In this document: positions 52,641 through 63,988 of the stretch, in pieces
Layout of the letters: each line of letters opens with the position of its first letter
Numbering within the stretch: the stretch's first letter is position 1
Assembly: GCF_014042365.1 (NCBI RefSeq)
Contig: NZ_JACEZS010000024.1
Location: 1-64,000 of the forward strand
DNA: 64,000 nt
Direction of reading: 5' to 3'
From: Rugamonas fusca
GTDB taxonomy: Bacteria; Pseudomonadota; Gammaproteobacteria; Burkholderiales; Burkholderiaceae_D
Notes under the pieces: generated by a model
The model's input: only the letters and a program-made list of their open reading frames with translations
Database searches by the model: none
What the model was told of the DNA's origin: nothing
Position numbers and translations under genes: made by a program

Positions 52641-54902
52641 TTACCAGACGGGACCGAGGAACAAATACAGCGTGCCGCTGTTGCCCTTGGTGCTGCCGGC
52701 GCCGAAGTAGAGTGGACCGAAGCGCGTATCGACGGCCGTGAAGATGCTGCCGGCCTGCTTCACGCTGGCCCAGTGCAGCGGATTGTCGGCGCCATAACCA
52801 GCGCCCGCCTCCAGCGAGAAACCGAGCCGCACGTCACCGCCCAGCGCGGCCGGCATGGCGCCTACCGTGCGCGCCATTACGACGCGGCCCAGCACCACGC
52901 GGTTGCCGGCCACGGATTCGGGCGCCGTGCCGGACAAGCGCAGGAAGCCGCCCAGGTTGAGCGGCGCCAGCCCTTGCTGGCTGCGCGCCCATTCCGCATA
53001 CAAGTGGCCGGCCCAGTTCCCGGCATGGAAAGCGCGTAAGCCCTCCACGCTTTGCTGCATCAGCGACACGCGCGTGCCCGCGTTGAGCACGGAACGTTCG
53101 AGGTTGAGGTTGAACAGCCCGCCGCGCGTGGGGAAGGCCACGGAATCCAGCGTGTCGACGCTGTAGGCCAGCGTTTGCACGGTCTGGTGCACGCGGGCCG
53201 CCGGCACCGTCGGATCTTCCGGTATCGTCACGCGCACGTTGGCGCTCTGGCGCGCCACGCCCAGGTGCACGTCGCCCCAGTTACCCAGCTGGCGTCCCAG
53301 CACCACGCTGGTGCCGGCGTAGTTGAAGCCGATGCGGTTCTGGCGCTGGCCCGTCAGGCTGAACGTGTCGGAGGCGGCCGCGCCATATTTGACGGCCGGC
53401 GCCACATACCACTGCGAACCGGGCCCCAGCGGCTGCCAGAACTCCACTTCAAACGCGCGCTCGGTGCCGATGCGGGCCGAACTGCGCAGCTCCGCGCCCC
53501 AGTCGTTGAGCGAGGAGCGCACGTGCATCATCTTGAGCGCGAACGTGTTGTTGTCGGAGAAGTCGCTGGCCAGTTCCAGGCCCACGCGCAGGCGGCTGCG
53601 GGCCCAGTCGGCCTCGGTCGGCTTGATCAGCACTTCGCGCCCGCCGTTTACGTCCTGCACTTCCGTTTCCACGCGCGCCAGGTCGCCGCGGCCAAACAAC
53701 TGGGCCCCGGCCTGCTGCGCCTGTTCCGCCGTGACCTTCTGGCCCAGCGCCAGGCCGGACTGCACTTCCAGCGCCTTGGGATTGATGTGGCCACTGGGTT
53801 CCACGGCCAGCTTGGTGATGGGCAGCGGCTGGTCGGCCACCACGGGACCGGCCAGGCGGTGCTGTTCGAACGCCGTGTATTCCGCCTCCGGCACGGCCAG
53901 TTGCACCAGTTGGGCCGACAGCGCGCGCGCCGCCTTCTCGCCAGCCAGGATGGCACGGTCGTGGCGCGCGAAATCGAGGAAGCTGATGCCGTTCAGGTTG
54001 GGCGCCAGCAGGATGTCGCGCGGCCCCAACTCCTTGAGCGAGCGCTGCACGTTCTGCTCCGTCAGGATCTGCAGCATCTGCTGGGCCACCCGGATCGCGC
54101 TGCTCAAGTCTTTTTCCGGCGCCAGCGGCGTGCCCACGTTGACGGCGATGACCACGTCGGCCCCCATGGCGCGCGCCACGTCCACCGGCAGGTTGCGCAC
54201 CAGGCCACCGTCGACCACCAGCCGCTCCTTGACCCGCACCGGCGCGAACACGCCGGGCACGGCCAACGAGGCGCGCATGGCCAGGAACAGCGGGGTGTCG
54301 TCCAGTTCCACCAGCTCGCCCGTGACCAGGTCGGAGGCGACGGAGCGGAACGGCAGCGGCAACTGGTTGACGGGCCGGTCGCGCGTGCCCTGCGGCAGCA
54401 CGCGGGTCAGCGCCAGCTCCAGCGCCTCGTTGCCGGCGGCGGCCGGCGGCAGCGAGATGCCTTCCAGCGTGGCGCCGAACTCGATGCGCGATGGCAGCAG
54501 CAAGTCTTCCTCGCGGCGGCGGAAATTGAGTTCGTCGCGCGGCGGGCGGTCGGCCACCACGCTGTTCCAGTCCGTGCGGCGCACCAGTTGTTCAAGCTGG
54601 GCCACGGAGCTGCCGGCCGCGTAGGCGCCGCCGACCACGCTGCCCATGCTGGTGCCGACCACGATGTCGATGGGCACCCGCAATTCCTGCAGCACGCGCA
54701 GCACGCCGATATGGGCGAAGCCGCGCGCACCGCCGCCCGACAGCACCAATGCGATGCGGGGACGGTGGTGAACGGGATCGGCGTCAGTCGCGGGCGCGGC
54801 GGCCGGCGTGTTTGCAGATACGGAGGCTGGCGTCGGCGATTGTGCTTGCGCCGCCATCAGCCAGCAGCACAGCACAACGCCCAGGGCGCGGAGGAACCAC
54901 AT
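52641..54902 (-). CDS. Patatin-like phospholipase with C-terminal beta-barrel (PlpD-type)
   Basis: 753 residues. Signal peptide about 1-20. The patatin domain (about 48-330) has the oxyanion loop GGGARGFAH, the nucleophile elbow GTSMGS and the catalytic Asp in DGGLVRN, so it should be an active Ser-Asp lipase. A POTRA-like region (about 355-430) precedes a 16-strand-type barrel ending LFLGPVW. This order matches type Vd autotransporters such as PlpD. The protein probably displays or releases a phospholipase at the surface. It starts 18 nt downstream of gspC. Confidence 0.9.
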   Translation of the reverse strand: MWFLRALGVVLCCWLMAAQAQSPTPASVSANTPAAAPATDADPVHHRPRIALVLSGGGARGFAHIGVLRVLQELRVPIDIVVGTSMGSVVGGAYAAGSSVAQLEQLVRRTDWNSVVADRPPRDELNFRRREEDLLLPSRIEFGATLEGISLPPAAAGNEALELALTRVLPQGTRDRPVNQLPLPFRSVASDLVTGELVELDDTPLFLAMRASLAVPGVFAPVRVKERLVVDGGLVRNLPVDVARAMGADVVIAVNVGTPLAPEKDLSSAIRVAQQMLQILTEQNVQRSLKELGPRDILLAPNLNGISFLDFARHDRAILAGEKAARALSAQLVQLAVPEAEYTAFEQHRLAGPVVADQPLPITKLAVEPSGHINPKALEVQSGLALGQKVTAEQAQQAGAQLFGRGDLARVETEVQDVNGGREVLIKPTEADWARSRLRVGLELASDFSDNNTFALKMMHVRSSLNDWGAELRSSARIGTERAFEVEFWQPLGPGSQWYVAPAVKYGAAASDTFSLTGQRQNRIGFNYAGTSVVLGRQLGNWGDVHLGVARQSANVRVTIPEDPTVPAARVHQTVQTLAYSVDTLDSVAFPTRGGLFNLNLERSVLNAGTRVSLMQQSVEGLRAFHAGNWAGHLYAEWARSQQGLAPLNLGGFLRLSGTAPESVAGNRVVLGRVVMARTVGAMPAALGGDVRLGFSLEAGAGYGADNPLHWASVKQAGSIFTAVDTRFGPLYFGAGSTKGNSGTLYLFLGPVW

Positions 54903-54920
54903 GGTGTTACACCCGCAGCG

Positions 54921-55511
54921 TCAACGGCGGTCAGGGCCGGGCCCCGCCGGCGCCACACCCGCGTGCCCTGCCGCCGCCGCCGACGGCGGCGATTGCTGCA
55001 ACTGCGGCTGCGGCATCACGGCCGGCTGCGGCGGCACTGCGGGCGCTACCGACGGCTGCGGCAGGGGCGGCGGCGTGATGGATGGCGGCGCCAGGTTGGG
55101 ATTGCTCTGCGGCCCGGCGTCGCTGGCCAGGTCGATGCGCTTGACTACGCCGCCCTCGGACAGCAGCACGTACTTGGGATGGACTTCCTTGACCGTCACG
55201 CCGGGCGCCACCTCGCGCCCCACGGCCAGCGCCACGGCCGGCTTGTTATCGACGGCCAGGATGGCGGCGCTGTCGCGGCCATCGCCGGCCGCCACCACGC
55301 CCTTGAGCTGGTAGTTGCTGGCCACGGCCACGGCGATCTGGCCGCCGAACAGGCCCTTGGCCGCATCCAGGCTAGCTTCCGGCGCGGGCGCCACGGGCGC
55401 GGCCGCGATCGGGCGCTGCTGCGGCTTGAACAGCTGCAGCCCCCAGTAAGCCAGCGAGGCGGACAAGGCCGCCACGGCGGCCACGGTGAGGATGAAAGGC
55501 AGACGCTTCAT
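54921..55511 (-). CDS. gspC: Type II secretion system protein GspC
   Basis: 196 residues, short for GspC. One N-terminal TM (about 7-27) is followed by a homology region (IAVAVASNYQLKGVVAAGDGR...AVGREVAPGVTVKEVHPKYV) that contacts the GspD secretin. A Pro/Gln-rich tail replaces the PDZ domain. Last gene of the visible gsp operon, 11 nt after gspF. Confidence 0.88.
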   Translation of the reverse strand: MKRLPFILTVAAVAALSASLAYWGLQLFKPQQRPIAAAPVAPAPEASLDAAKGLFGGQIAVAVASNYQLKGVVAAGDGRDSAAILAVDNKPAVALAVGREVAPGVTVKEVHPKYVLLSEGGVVKRIDLASDAGPQSNPNLAPPSITPPPLPQPSVAPAVPPQPAVMPQPQLQQSPPSAAAAGHAGVAPAGPGPDRR

Positions 55512-55522
55512 GGGTTCCTTGT

Positions 55523-56743
55523 TCAGCGCACCAGCTGATTGATTTCGATAATGGGCATCAGCACCGCCAGCACGATCAGCAGCACCACCACGCCCATGGC
55601 CAGGATCAGGGCCGGCTCCAGCAGGCCGGCGATGGTCAGCGTGCGGCGCTCCAGGTCCTGTTCCTGCGCGCTGGCGGCCCGGTCCAGCATGGCCGGCAGT
55701 TCGCCCGTCAGTTCGCCGGCGCGGATCATGTGGATCAGCATGGGCGGGAAATGCTGCTGGGCCGACAGCGCCCGCGCCAGGCTTACGCCCTCGCGCACGT
55801 TGTCGCTGGCCTCGTCCACCAGCTCGCGCATGGCCACGTTGGACAGCGTGTCACGGCTCGTTTGCAGCGCGCGCAAAATCGGCACGCCGGAGCCGGTGGT
55901 GATGGCCAGCGTGCTGGCGAAGCGCGCCGTGTTCAGGCTGCGCTCGAACTTGCCGTACAGGGGCGCCGTCAGCAGCCAGCTGTGCCAGCGCCGCTTGAGC
56001 GCCGGGTTCTCCAGCGCGCGGCGCCACGCGAACCACGCGCCCACCAGCAGCACGGCCACCAGCACGCCGTAATGACGCACGAAGTCCGACACGGCCAGCA
56101 TCACGACGGTGAGGAAGGGCAGCTTCTGCTTGGTGTTGGCGAACACGGACACGATCTGCGGCACCACGTAGGTGAGCAGGAAGATCACGATGGAAAACGC
56201 CACCACCGTCACGATGGCCGGATAGGTGAACGCCAGCTTGACCTTCTGCACCAGCGCGTTGCGCCGCTCGATGTAGTCGGCCAGGCGCGACAGCACGCGC
56301 GCCAGGTGGCCGATCTGCTCACCGGATGCCACCAGCGCCCGGTAGATCTCGGCGAAGTCGCGCGGGTGGCGCGACAGCACATCCGACAGCGCGGCGCCGC
56401 CCATCACTTCCGAGCGGATCGAAGCGATCAGGTCACGCACGTACGGACGTTCGGCCTGCTCCAGCAAGGCCGTGAAAGCCTGCTCCAGCGGCAGCCCCGC
56501 TTCCAGCAGGCTGGCCAGCTGGCGCGTGAACAGGGCCAGTTCGGTGGTTGACAGGCGCTCGCCGAAACCGCGGCTCTTGGCCACGCCGGCCGCGTCGACC
56601 TGGGCGCCGATGGCGTCCACCTTGATCGGCAACAGGCCCTGGGTGCGCAAATCGGCGCGCGCGGAACGGGCGCTGTCGGCGTTGAGCACGCCCTTCCTGG
56701 TGGCGCCGCCGGCATCGACGGCTTCGTATCGGAATGCAGGCAT
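55523..56743 (-). CDS. gspF: Type II secretion inner-membrane platform protein GspF
   Basis: 406 residues. Two T2SF cytoplasmic domains (about 70-195 and 270-395) flank TM helices at about 170-195, 220-240 and 375-400. FTRQLASLLEAGLPLEQAFT and RFASTLAITTGSGVPILRAL are the family signatures. It anchors the pseudopilus assembly ATPase. Starts 1 nt after the gspE stop. Confidence 0.96.
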   Translation of the reverse strand: MPAFRYEAVDAGGATRKGVLNADSARSARADLRTQGLLPIKVDAIGAQVDAAGVAKSRGFGERLSTTELALFTRQLASLLEAGLPLEQAFTALLEQAERPYVRDLIASIRSEVMGGAALSDVLSRHPRDFAEIYRALVASGEQIGHLARVLSRLADYIERRNALVQKVKLAFTYPAIVTVVAFSIVIFLLTYVVPQIVSVFANTKQKLPFLTVVMLAVSDFVRHYGVLVAVLLVGAWFAWRRALENPALKRRWHSWLLTAPLYGKFERSLNTARFASTLAITTGSGVPILRALQTSRDTLSNVAMRELVDEASDNVREGVSLARALSAQQHFPPMLIHMIRAGELTGELPAMLDRAASAQEQDLERRTLTIAGLLEPALILAMGVVVLLIVLAVLMPIIEINQLVR

Positions 56744-56744
56744 C

Positions 56745-58166
<1,422 letters not shown>

Positions 58167-58175
58167 GGCGCCGCC

Positions 58176-60404
58176 TTAGTTGTTCACCGGGGTGGCCGCG
58201 CCGGGCGCCTGGTCGGGCTTGGGCTGGGGCGCCGGCGGCACGGGCTGGGCCACGGTGACGCTGCCCGTGGGGCGGCCATTGGTCAACGCCGGCAGCACGG
58301 GCTGGCCGAAGTCGTTGACGAGGATGCTGTCGGCCGGCTTGATGCCCTGCTGCGCGCTGCGCATGTAGTCGTAGCGGTCCGTGGCCAGGCTCACGCTCTG
58401 CTCCTTGCTGCGGATGACCACGGGGCGCAGGAAGATCATCAGGTTGGTCTTCTTGCGGCTGCGGGTCTGGTACTTGAACAGGTTGCCCAGCACGGGAATG
58501 TCACCCAGGCCGCGCACCTTGTCCGTGCCGTCGCCCGTGGTGTCCTCGATCAGGCCACCGAGCACGATGATCTGGCCATCGTCGGCGATCACGTTGTTCT
58601 CGATCACGCGCTTGTTGATGGTGATGCCGGCCGTCGCCGTCAGGGTCGATTTATCGACATTGGAGGTCTCGTGGTAGATCGCCATCTTGATCGTGCCGCC
58701 TTCGGAAATCTGCGGCCGCACCTTCAGCGTCAGGCCCACTTCCTTGCGGTCGATGGTCTGGAACGGGTTCGAATTGGTGCCGGCGGTGGTGGTGAACTGG
58801 CCCGTCAGGATAGGCACGTTCTGGCCCACCTGGATAGTGGCCAGCTCGTTGTCGAGCGTGATCATGTTGGGTGTGGACAGGATGTTGGCGTTGCCGTCCG
58901 ATTCCAGCGAATGCGCCAGCGCGCCCAGGCCCAGTTGGCCGGCCACCTGCTTGAACACGCCGATCGACAGGCCGCCGCCGGGCAGCGTGGGCGTGCTGGT
59001 GCTGGTGGTGGTGCTGCCGGCCCGTTGCGACAAGGCCAATGCCGCGATGTTGTTGTTGGTGCCGCCCGTGTTGTAGGACTGCAGTCCGCCCACGCGGTAG
59101 GTGCTGCGATCGTTGCCGGTGGCGCCCATCCACTGCACGCCGAATTCGGACGCCTTGTCGGACGTGACTTCCACGATCAGCGATTCGATGTAGACCTGGG
59201 CCCGGCGCACGTCGAGCTGGTCGATCACGGCCCGCAGGTTGCGGTACACGGATTCGGGCGCCGTGATAATCAGGGTATTGGTGGACGCGTCGGCCTGGAT
59301 GTAGCCGGCCGAATTGGAGCCGGCCTGCTGCGGCGCGGTGCCGCTGCTCAGCAGCGGATTGCTGGGGCCACTGGAGGCGCCCATGCCCTGGCTGTTGCCG
59401 GCCATGCCGCCCTGCCCCGCCTGGCCGGGCTGGCTGGCCGTGCTGCCCTGGGCCACGCCGCCCGTGGCGCTGGTGGCGCCGGACGAAGCGTCGTTCGAGA
59501 CGACGGCGCGCAGCGTCTGCGCCAGTTTGGTCGCCTCCGCGTTCTTCAGGTAGACCACGTGCACGTTGCCCAGTTCCGCCGTCGGCTGATCGAGCTTGGC
59601 GATCAGGGACTTGGCCAGGTTGGCGCGCGCGGCCGACGGCGCGCGCAGCACCAGCGCATTGGTGCGCGGGTCGGCCAGCACGCTGACGCGGCCCGCGTCC
59701 GTGGCGCCGGCGCCCGAACCGGTCTCCATCAGCTTGTTGACCATGACGGCCAGGTCGCTGGCGATGGCGTAGCGCACGGGGATCACGTCCATGTCGGTGG
59801 CGGCCGGCGCGTCCAGCGCGGCGATGATCTTGGTCAGGCGCTTGAGGTTGTCCGCGTAGTCCGTGATGACGACCGAGTTGTTGCCGGGGTTGGCGTTGAT
59901 GGTGTTGTTGGGCGAGATCAGGGGCCGCAGCACCGTCACCACGTTGGCGGCCGACTCATAGTTCAGATGGAACACCTGGCTGACGATCTGGTCGCCCTTG
60001 ATGGCGCTGGGCGCCGTGCCGATCAGGGTCGGCCCCGATTGCAACTTCGCTTCCGCCTCCGGCACCACCTTGGCGTAGCCGTCGCCGCTGACCACGGCGT
60101 AGCCTTGCAGGCGCAGGGCCGAGGTGAGCAGCGAGAACGCTTGCGACTTGCTGATCGACTTTTCCGACACCAGCGTCAAGGTGCCCTTCACGCGCGGATC
60201 GATCACGAACGTGATGTTGGTGTAGTGGCCCACGGCCTTGATCACCGATTCGATGTCGGCGCCGACGAAATTGAGCGCGGCATCATCGTTGGCGGCCCAT
60301 GCGGCCGGCGGCACAGCGGCGGCCACGGCGCAGCATAACATCGCACCCGCGCTCAGGCGGCGCAGCGCGGGAAAGGTCGGTTTGCTCACGGTCTGTTTTT
60401 TCAT
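58176..60404 (-). CDS. gspD: Type II secretion secretin GspD
   Basis: 742 residues. Signal peptide, then an N0 domain (DAALNFVGADIESVIKAVGH) and N1-N3 repeats (about 110-410, each VIITDYADNLKRLTKIIAAL-like). The C-terminal secretin core is IGQ-type with VGQNVPILTGQF and VGLTLKVRPQISEGG. A Gly/Ser/Gln-rich insert in N3 (about 305-365) is a known variable feature. A Pro-rich tail follows the S domain. It forms the outer-membrane channel. Confidence 0.97.
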   Translation of the reverse strand: MKKQTVSKPTFPALRRLSAGAMLCCAVAAAVPPAAWAANDDAALNFVGADIESVIKAVGHYTNITFVIDPRVKGTLTLVSEKSISKSQAFSLLTSALRLQGYAVVSGDGYAKVVPEAEAKLQSGPTLIGTAPSAIKGDQIVSQVFHLNYESAANVVTVLRPLISPNNTINANPGNNSVVITDYADNLKRLTKIIAALDAPAATDMDVIPVRYAIASDLAVMVNKLMETGSGAGATDAGRVSVLADPRTNALVLRAPSAARANLAKSLIAKLDQPTAELGNVHVVYLKNAEATKLAQTLRAVVSNDASSGATSATGGVAQGSTASQPGQAGQGGMAGNSQGMGASSGPSNPLLSSGTAPQQAGSNSAGYIQADASTNTLIITAPESVYRNLRAVIDQLDVRRAQVYIESLIVEVTSDKASEFGVQWMGATGNDRSTYRVGGLQSYNTGGTNNNIAALALSQRAGSTTTSTSTPTLPGGGLSIGVFKQVAGQLGLGALAHSLESDGNANILSTPNMITLDNELATIQVGQNVPILTGQFTTTAGTNSNPFQTIDRKEVGLTLKVRPQISEGGTIKMAIYHETSNVDKSTLTATAGITINKRVIENNVIADDGQIIVLGGLIEDTTGDGTDKVRGLGDIPVLGNLFKYQTRSRKKTNLMIFLRPVVIRSKEQSVSLATDRYDYMRSAQQGIKPADSILVNDFGQPVLPALTNGRPTGSVTVAQPVPPAPQPKPDQAPGAATPVNN

Positions 60405-61177
60405 TGGTTGAACTCTAAGGCGATGATGTTCTTGTCGCTGTTTGCACGGCGCTGGCCCAACAGATTCAACAGGTTGGCCAACGTATCTTCATATCCATCG
60501 GCCGCCTGCGCCTGCCCGGAAAACCGCAGGTGGCCCTGATCGAGGCTGCCGCTGCCACTGAGCAGCAACGGCCCCTTGACCGAACTTAAGGTCAGCTGCG
60601 CCTGCTGGCCATGCCAGTCCAGCGCCAGCGCATAACTGCCCAGCGGCCGGATCGCCGACAGCTTGGACGCCATGTCCGTCATCTCCAGCGTGGTGCGGCC
60701 GTTGACGCTGACGGCGCCGCCGGCCACGGCCAGTTCCAGCGCCGTCCACGACAGCCGCATGGTGCCGGCCGGCGCGATCGTGTTCAGTGGCGCGCCCAGG
60801 CCGGACAAGCCTTCGGCCGGCAGCAGCAGGGCCGAAGGGCTGAGCTGCCACTGGCGCCAGCCGCCGCGGAACGTCACCGGCTGGGCCAGCGCCTCGCTGT
60901 TCTCGAGCCGCAGTTCCACCGCGCCCAAGAGCGCCAGCGGCGACACCTGCCACGCGAAACGTCCCGGCAGCAGCGGCGTGACGGGGCCATTGCCGCCGGC
61001 CGCGCCACCGATAAAGGCCGAGCCGCGCCACAGCGTACCCTGCGCGTCCCCCAGCGTCAAACGTCCGCCCGTCTGGCGCTCCACCAGCGCGCCCAGCCAG
61101 CTGGCCGGGAAGCACACCAGCAGCGTGACGACGGCGCTGAGCGCGATCGTCAGCAGCCACAGGGCGGCGCGCTTCAT
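60401..61177 (-). CDS. gspN: Type II secretion system protein GspN
   Basis: 258 residues from ATG 61177; an upstream in-frame region has no family match. One N-terminal TM (ALWLLTIALSAVVTLLVCFPASW) and a periplasmic region with TGGRLTLGDAQGTLWRGSA, the GspN start motif. It overlaps the gspD start by four bases, so they are translationally coupled. GspN is an accessory component whose role is poorly defined. Confidence 0.9.
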   Translation of the reverse strand: MKRAALWLLTIALSAVVTLLVCFPASWLGALVERQTGGRLTLGDAQGTLWRGSAFIGGAAGGNGPVTPLLPGRFAWQVSPLALLGAVELRLENSEALAQPVTFRGGWRQWQLSPSALLLPAEGLSGLGAPLNTIAPAGTMRLSWTALELAVAGGAVSVNGRTTLEMTDMASKLSAIRPLGSYALALDWHGQQAQLTLSSVKGPLLLSGSGSLDQGHLRFSGQAQAADGYEDTLANLLNLLGQRRANSDKNIIALEFNQ

Positions 61178-61214
61178 GGCTGGACCACCATGGCGGGCGA
61201 GGACGGGCGCCGCG

Positions 61215-61733
61215 TCATTGCGCGCCACCGGCCTGGTGCAGCGTCAGCGTGGCGTCCACCTGGCCCGCCGTGGCCTGGCCGTTGATCACGGCGTCCTCCA
61301 CCGTGATATGGCCATCGCGGCGCAGCGTGGCCAGCCAGTCCATCAGGCCGGGAAAGGACACGTTATTCAGTTGCAGCCGCGCGTACTCGCCCGTGATGGC
61401 GACCGACTGCGCCGTCAGGCTGCGCGCCGCCAGGCTGGCCGTCAGGCTGTCACGCGTCATGGGCGGCGGCGCCACCCTGGCCTGCCCCTTGAGCGCGGAA
61501 GCCTGCAACGCCAGCGCCTGCAATTGCGCCTCCTGCTGGTGCAACTGGGGCAGTTCCTTGCGCAGTTTCACGCGCCCTTCCATAGCCGGCGCCACCAGCA
61601 CCGCGTAGGCCAGCGCCACGCCCACCACGGCCCCGCCCACGGCCAGGAACTTGCGCTCCTGTTCCGTGCGCGCCTGCCAGAACTGCTCCGCGCCGGCGCG
61701 GTACTGGGCCAGCGTCGTTTTCAATGTGCTCAT
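61215..61733 (-). CDS. gspM: Type II secretion system protein GspM
   Basis: 172 residues from ATG 61733. A short cytoplasmic N-terminus, a TM helix (FLAVGGAVVGVALAYAVLVAP) and a periplasmic ferredoxin-like domain. It overlaps the gspL stop by four bases. GspM and GspL form the inner-membrane platform. Confidence 0.92.
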   Translation of the reverse strand: MSTLKTTLAQYRAGAEQFWQARTEQERKFLAVGGAVVGVALAYAVLVAPAMEGRVKLRKELPQLHQQEAQLQALALQASALKGQARVAPPPMTRDSLTASLAARSLTAQSVAITGEYARLQLNNVSFPGLMDWLATLRRDGHITVEDAVINGQATAGQVDATLTLHQAGGAQ

Positions 61734-62974
61734 GCCTTGCTCCCGGTGCCGACGCGGATCTTCCACACGCCGGGCGCCGCTTCCGACAAGTCCAGCTTGC
61801 GCGCGGCCAGGGCCGCACGGATCTGGCCCATGGCGGCGGCATCCACCGTATTGGGTTTGATTTTCACTTGCAGCGCGCGTTCGCGGTATTCGAGCGAGGC
61901 CACGATGTTCTTGTTCGGCAGGCTGCCCAGCGCTTCACCAAAGGCCGCGCTCAGCGCGCCGAATTCATCACCGGCCAGCGCGCCATTGTCGGCCTGGGCG
62001 GCCGCGATGTGCTGGCGCATCTGGGCGACCGGATCGAGCATGGATTCATTCGGGTACGCCGCCTTGAAGATCTGCTGGATAGTCTGGTGCACCTGGCCCG
62101 CCTCGCGCTTCATGCGCAGCCATTCGATATTCATGCCCGCCACGTTGACGGCCAGCGCCAGCACGGCCAGCCGCAGCGGCCAGCGCCAGCGCTGCCACTG
62201 GCGCGCCGCCGTGCCGCTGGCGCCCACGGCGGCGGCCAGGTCCGGCGCGGCCGTGCGGGCGGCGGCGATCCAGTGCGCCCACTGGTCTTCCTGCAGCGTG
62301 ATGGTGGCTTGCCCGGCGGGCTGGCTGGCGGCCAGCGTCTCGTAGCGGCGCAGTTCGGCGCCGGGCAGGTACAGCGTGACGGGCGAGTCGCCCGCCAGCG
62401 CACGCAGCGTTTGCAGCACGGCTTCGGGCTGGGCCGGCAGGGCCAGGCCCAGGCCATCCGTCTGCGACTGGCGCAGCGTCAGTTCGCTGCCACCGTCCGT
62501 GGTGCACAGCGCGGCCGACACGGCGCCCGGCTGCAGCGGCAGGCATAATTGGGCCGGCAGCAGCGCAATACTGTGCGCACCCTGCGCCTGCAAGGCCTTG
62601 ACCAGCACCTCCAGCCAGGCGCGCTGCGCCACGGCCACCGTGCGTTCAGCGCCGCCATCTTGCGCCGGGCCCACGGCCAGCACGCAATCGGCCGGGTCAC
62701 CGAGGATGTGTTCTTCCACCAGCGCCGGCAGGGCCGCCTTCAGGCGCGCCGGCGACAGCGGCGGCACGCTCACGCGCAGCAAGGTCACGTCCGGCGCGGC
62801 CAGCAACAGCGTCACGCGCCGCGCGGAGGCCACCATGTCGGCCAGGCTGCCCAGCGGGGACGCGCCCTGCTGCAGCACGTTGCCGCCGTCGCCCACCAGC
62901 GCGAACGGGCAAGCCTGGGCCGCGCCGCTGTCGATGCTGGCCTTGGCCGGATAGCGGATAAATAGGGTAGTCAA
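61730..62974 (-). CDS. gspL: Type II secretion system protein GspL
   Basis: 414 residues. A large cytoplasmic actin-like domain (about 1-255, with LKAALPALVEEHILGDPADC) that binds GspE, a TM helix (LRLAVLALAVNVAGMNIEWL near 270-290) and a periplasmic ferredoxin-like domain (about 340-414). Four-base overlap with gspM; gspK ends 27 nt upstream. Confidence 0.94.
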   Translation of the reverse strand: MTTLFIRYPAKASIDSGAAQACPFALVGDGGNVLQQGASPLGSLADMVASARRVTLLLAAPDVTLLRVSVPPLSPARLKAALPALVEEHILGDPADCVLAVGPAQDGGAERTVAVAQRAWLEVLVKALQAQGAHSIALLPAQLCLPLQPGAVSAALCTTDGGSELTLRQSQTDGLGLALPAQPEAVLQTLRALAGDSPVTLYLPGAELRRYETLAASQPAGQATITLQEDQWAHWIAAARTAAPDLAAAVGASGTAARQWQRWRWPLRLAVLALAVNVAGMNIEWLRMKREAGQVHQTIQQIFKAAYPNESMLDPVAQMRQHIAAAQADNGALAGDEFGALSAAFGEALGSLPNKNIVASLEYRERALQVKIKPNTVDAAAMGQIRAALAARKLDLSEAAPGVWKIRVGTGSKA

Positions 62975-63001
62975 AGGAGCTCGCTTTCGTGTTTCGCCAT
63001 C

Positions 63002-63988
63002 TCAGTTTTGCCGTATCCAGACCAGGTCTGTCTTGTAATTCCCACTGCTCTCGCGCTGAATCAGCGCCTGCGCGTCCAGGTTGGCGCGGTCCAGACGCAC
63101 CTTGCTCAACACCAGGAAGAAATCACTCCTGACATCGGTCTTCACCTTCGCGCTCACCTGCTTGCCGTACAATTTGCCCGTGTATTCGGACAGTTGGTTA
63201 AACGGTGCCTGCTTGCGCTGATAGGCCAAGGCCGCCGCCTCGGCCATCGAATAATTCTCCGGCAGCGCCGCCAATAATTCCACCGGCGCCGTGTTGACGT
63301 TGATGGCCGTTTGCGTGGGCAGCACGATCACAAAATCGCGCAGGCGCTCGATCGCCTGCGGCGTGAAGCCGGCCACCGCCAGCAAGTCCTCGGCCCGCAT
63401 CAATTCCATCGGTTCCGTGCCGGCGCGCACCGGCAGCGCGTTCGGCGCGGCCTGGCCTTGCGGAGCCGGTTGCTGCGTGCGCGCCACCTCGTCGGCCACG
63501 GCCTGGGCCAGCGAGCCGTCGAGCTGCAACACCGTCAGCAGGCGCTGGAACACGGCCACCTGCTCTGCCACCGGCGCCCGGCTGGCGGCAAGATTGGCCA
63601 GATTGTAACGCGACTGGGCGTCCGTCATCTGGCCCGACAGCGTGGCATTGAAGTTTTCTCCTTCCACCCGCTCCCGTTCCACGTACTGGTCCAGCCGGGT
63701 CTCGGCCAGTGGCGTGGCCCACACGCCGTCCAGCGTGGTGGTTTTCCCCCCGGTCATGCCATCCTGGCGCAGGATCAGGCGCGCCCAGTCCAGCGCACCG
63801 CGCAGGATCCAGCGCGTTTGCAGTTGCAGGCGCTGGTTCTCCATCGAACGCACCTGCACCTGCACCTGCCAGAACAGGCTGGCCACGATGGTCACGGCCA
63901 GCGTGGTCAGCAACAGCGCCGTGACCACGGCCACGCCGCGCTGGCGCCGCGGTTGTCGCCGCAGCTGTCGCAAACTGCGCGCCATCAT
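63002..63988 (-). CDS. gspK: Type II secretion minor pseudopilin GspK
   Basis: 328 residues. Prepilin-type N-terminus: basic leader, cleavage at RG-VAVVTALLLTTLAVTIV, followed by the hydrophobic helix. The large GspK domain has ALDWARLILRQD, NAPVELLAALPENYSM-like INVNTAPVELLAALPE and DRANLDAQALIQRES. It lacks the usual Glu5 of major pseudopilins, as known for GspK. It caps the pseudopilus with GspI and GspJ. Starts at a double ATG overlapping the probable gspJ stop. Confidence 0.93.
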   Translation of the reverse strand: MMARSLRQLRRQPRRQRGVAVVTALLLTTLAVTIVASLFWQVQVQVRSMENQRLQLQTRWILRGALDWARLILRQDGMTGGKTTTLDGVWATPLAETRLDQYVERERVEGENFNATLSGQMTDAQSRYNLANLAASRAPVAEQVAVFQRLLTVLQLDGSLAQAVADEVARTQQPAPQGQAAPNALPVRAGTEPMELMRAEDLLAVAGFTPQAIERLRDFVIVLPTQTAINVNTAPVELLAALPENYSMAEAAALAYQRKQAPFNQLSEYTGKLYGKQVSAKVKTDVRSDFFLVLSKVRLDRANLDAQALIQRESSGNYKTDLVWIRQN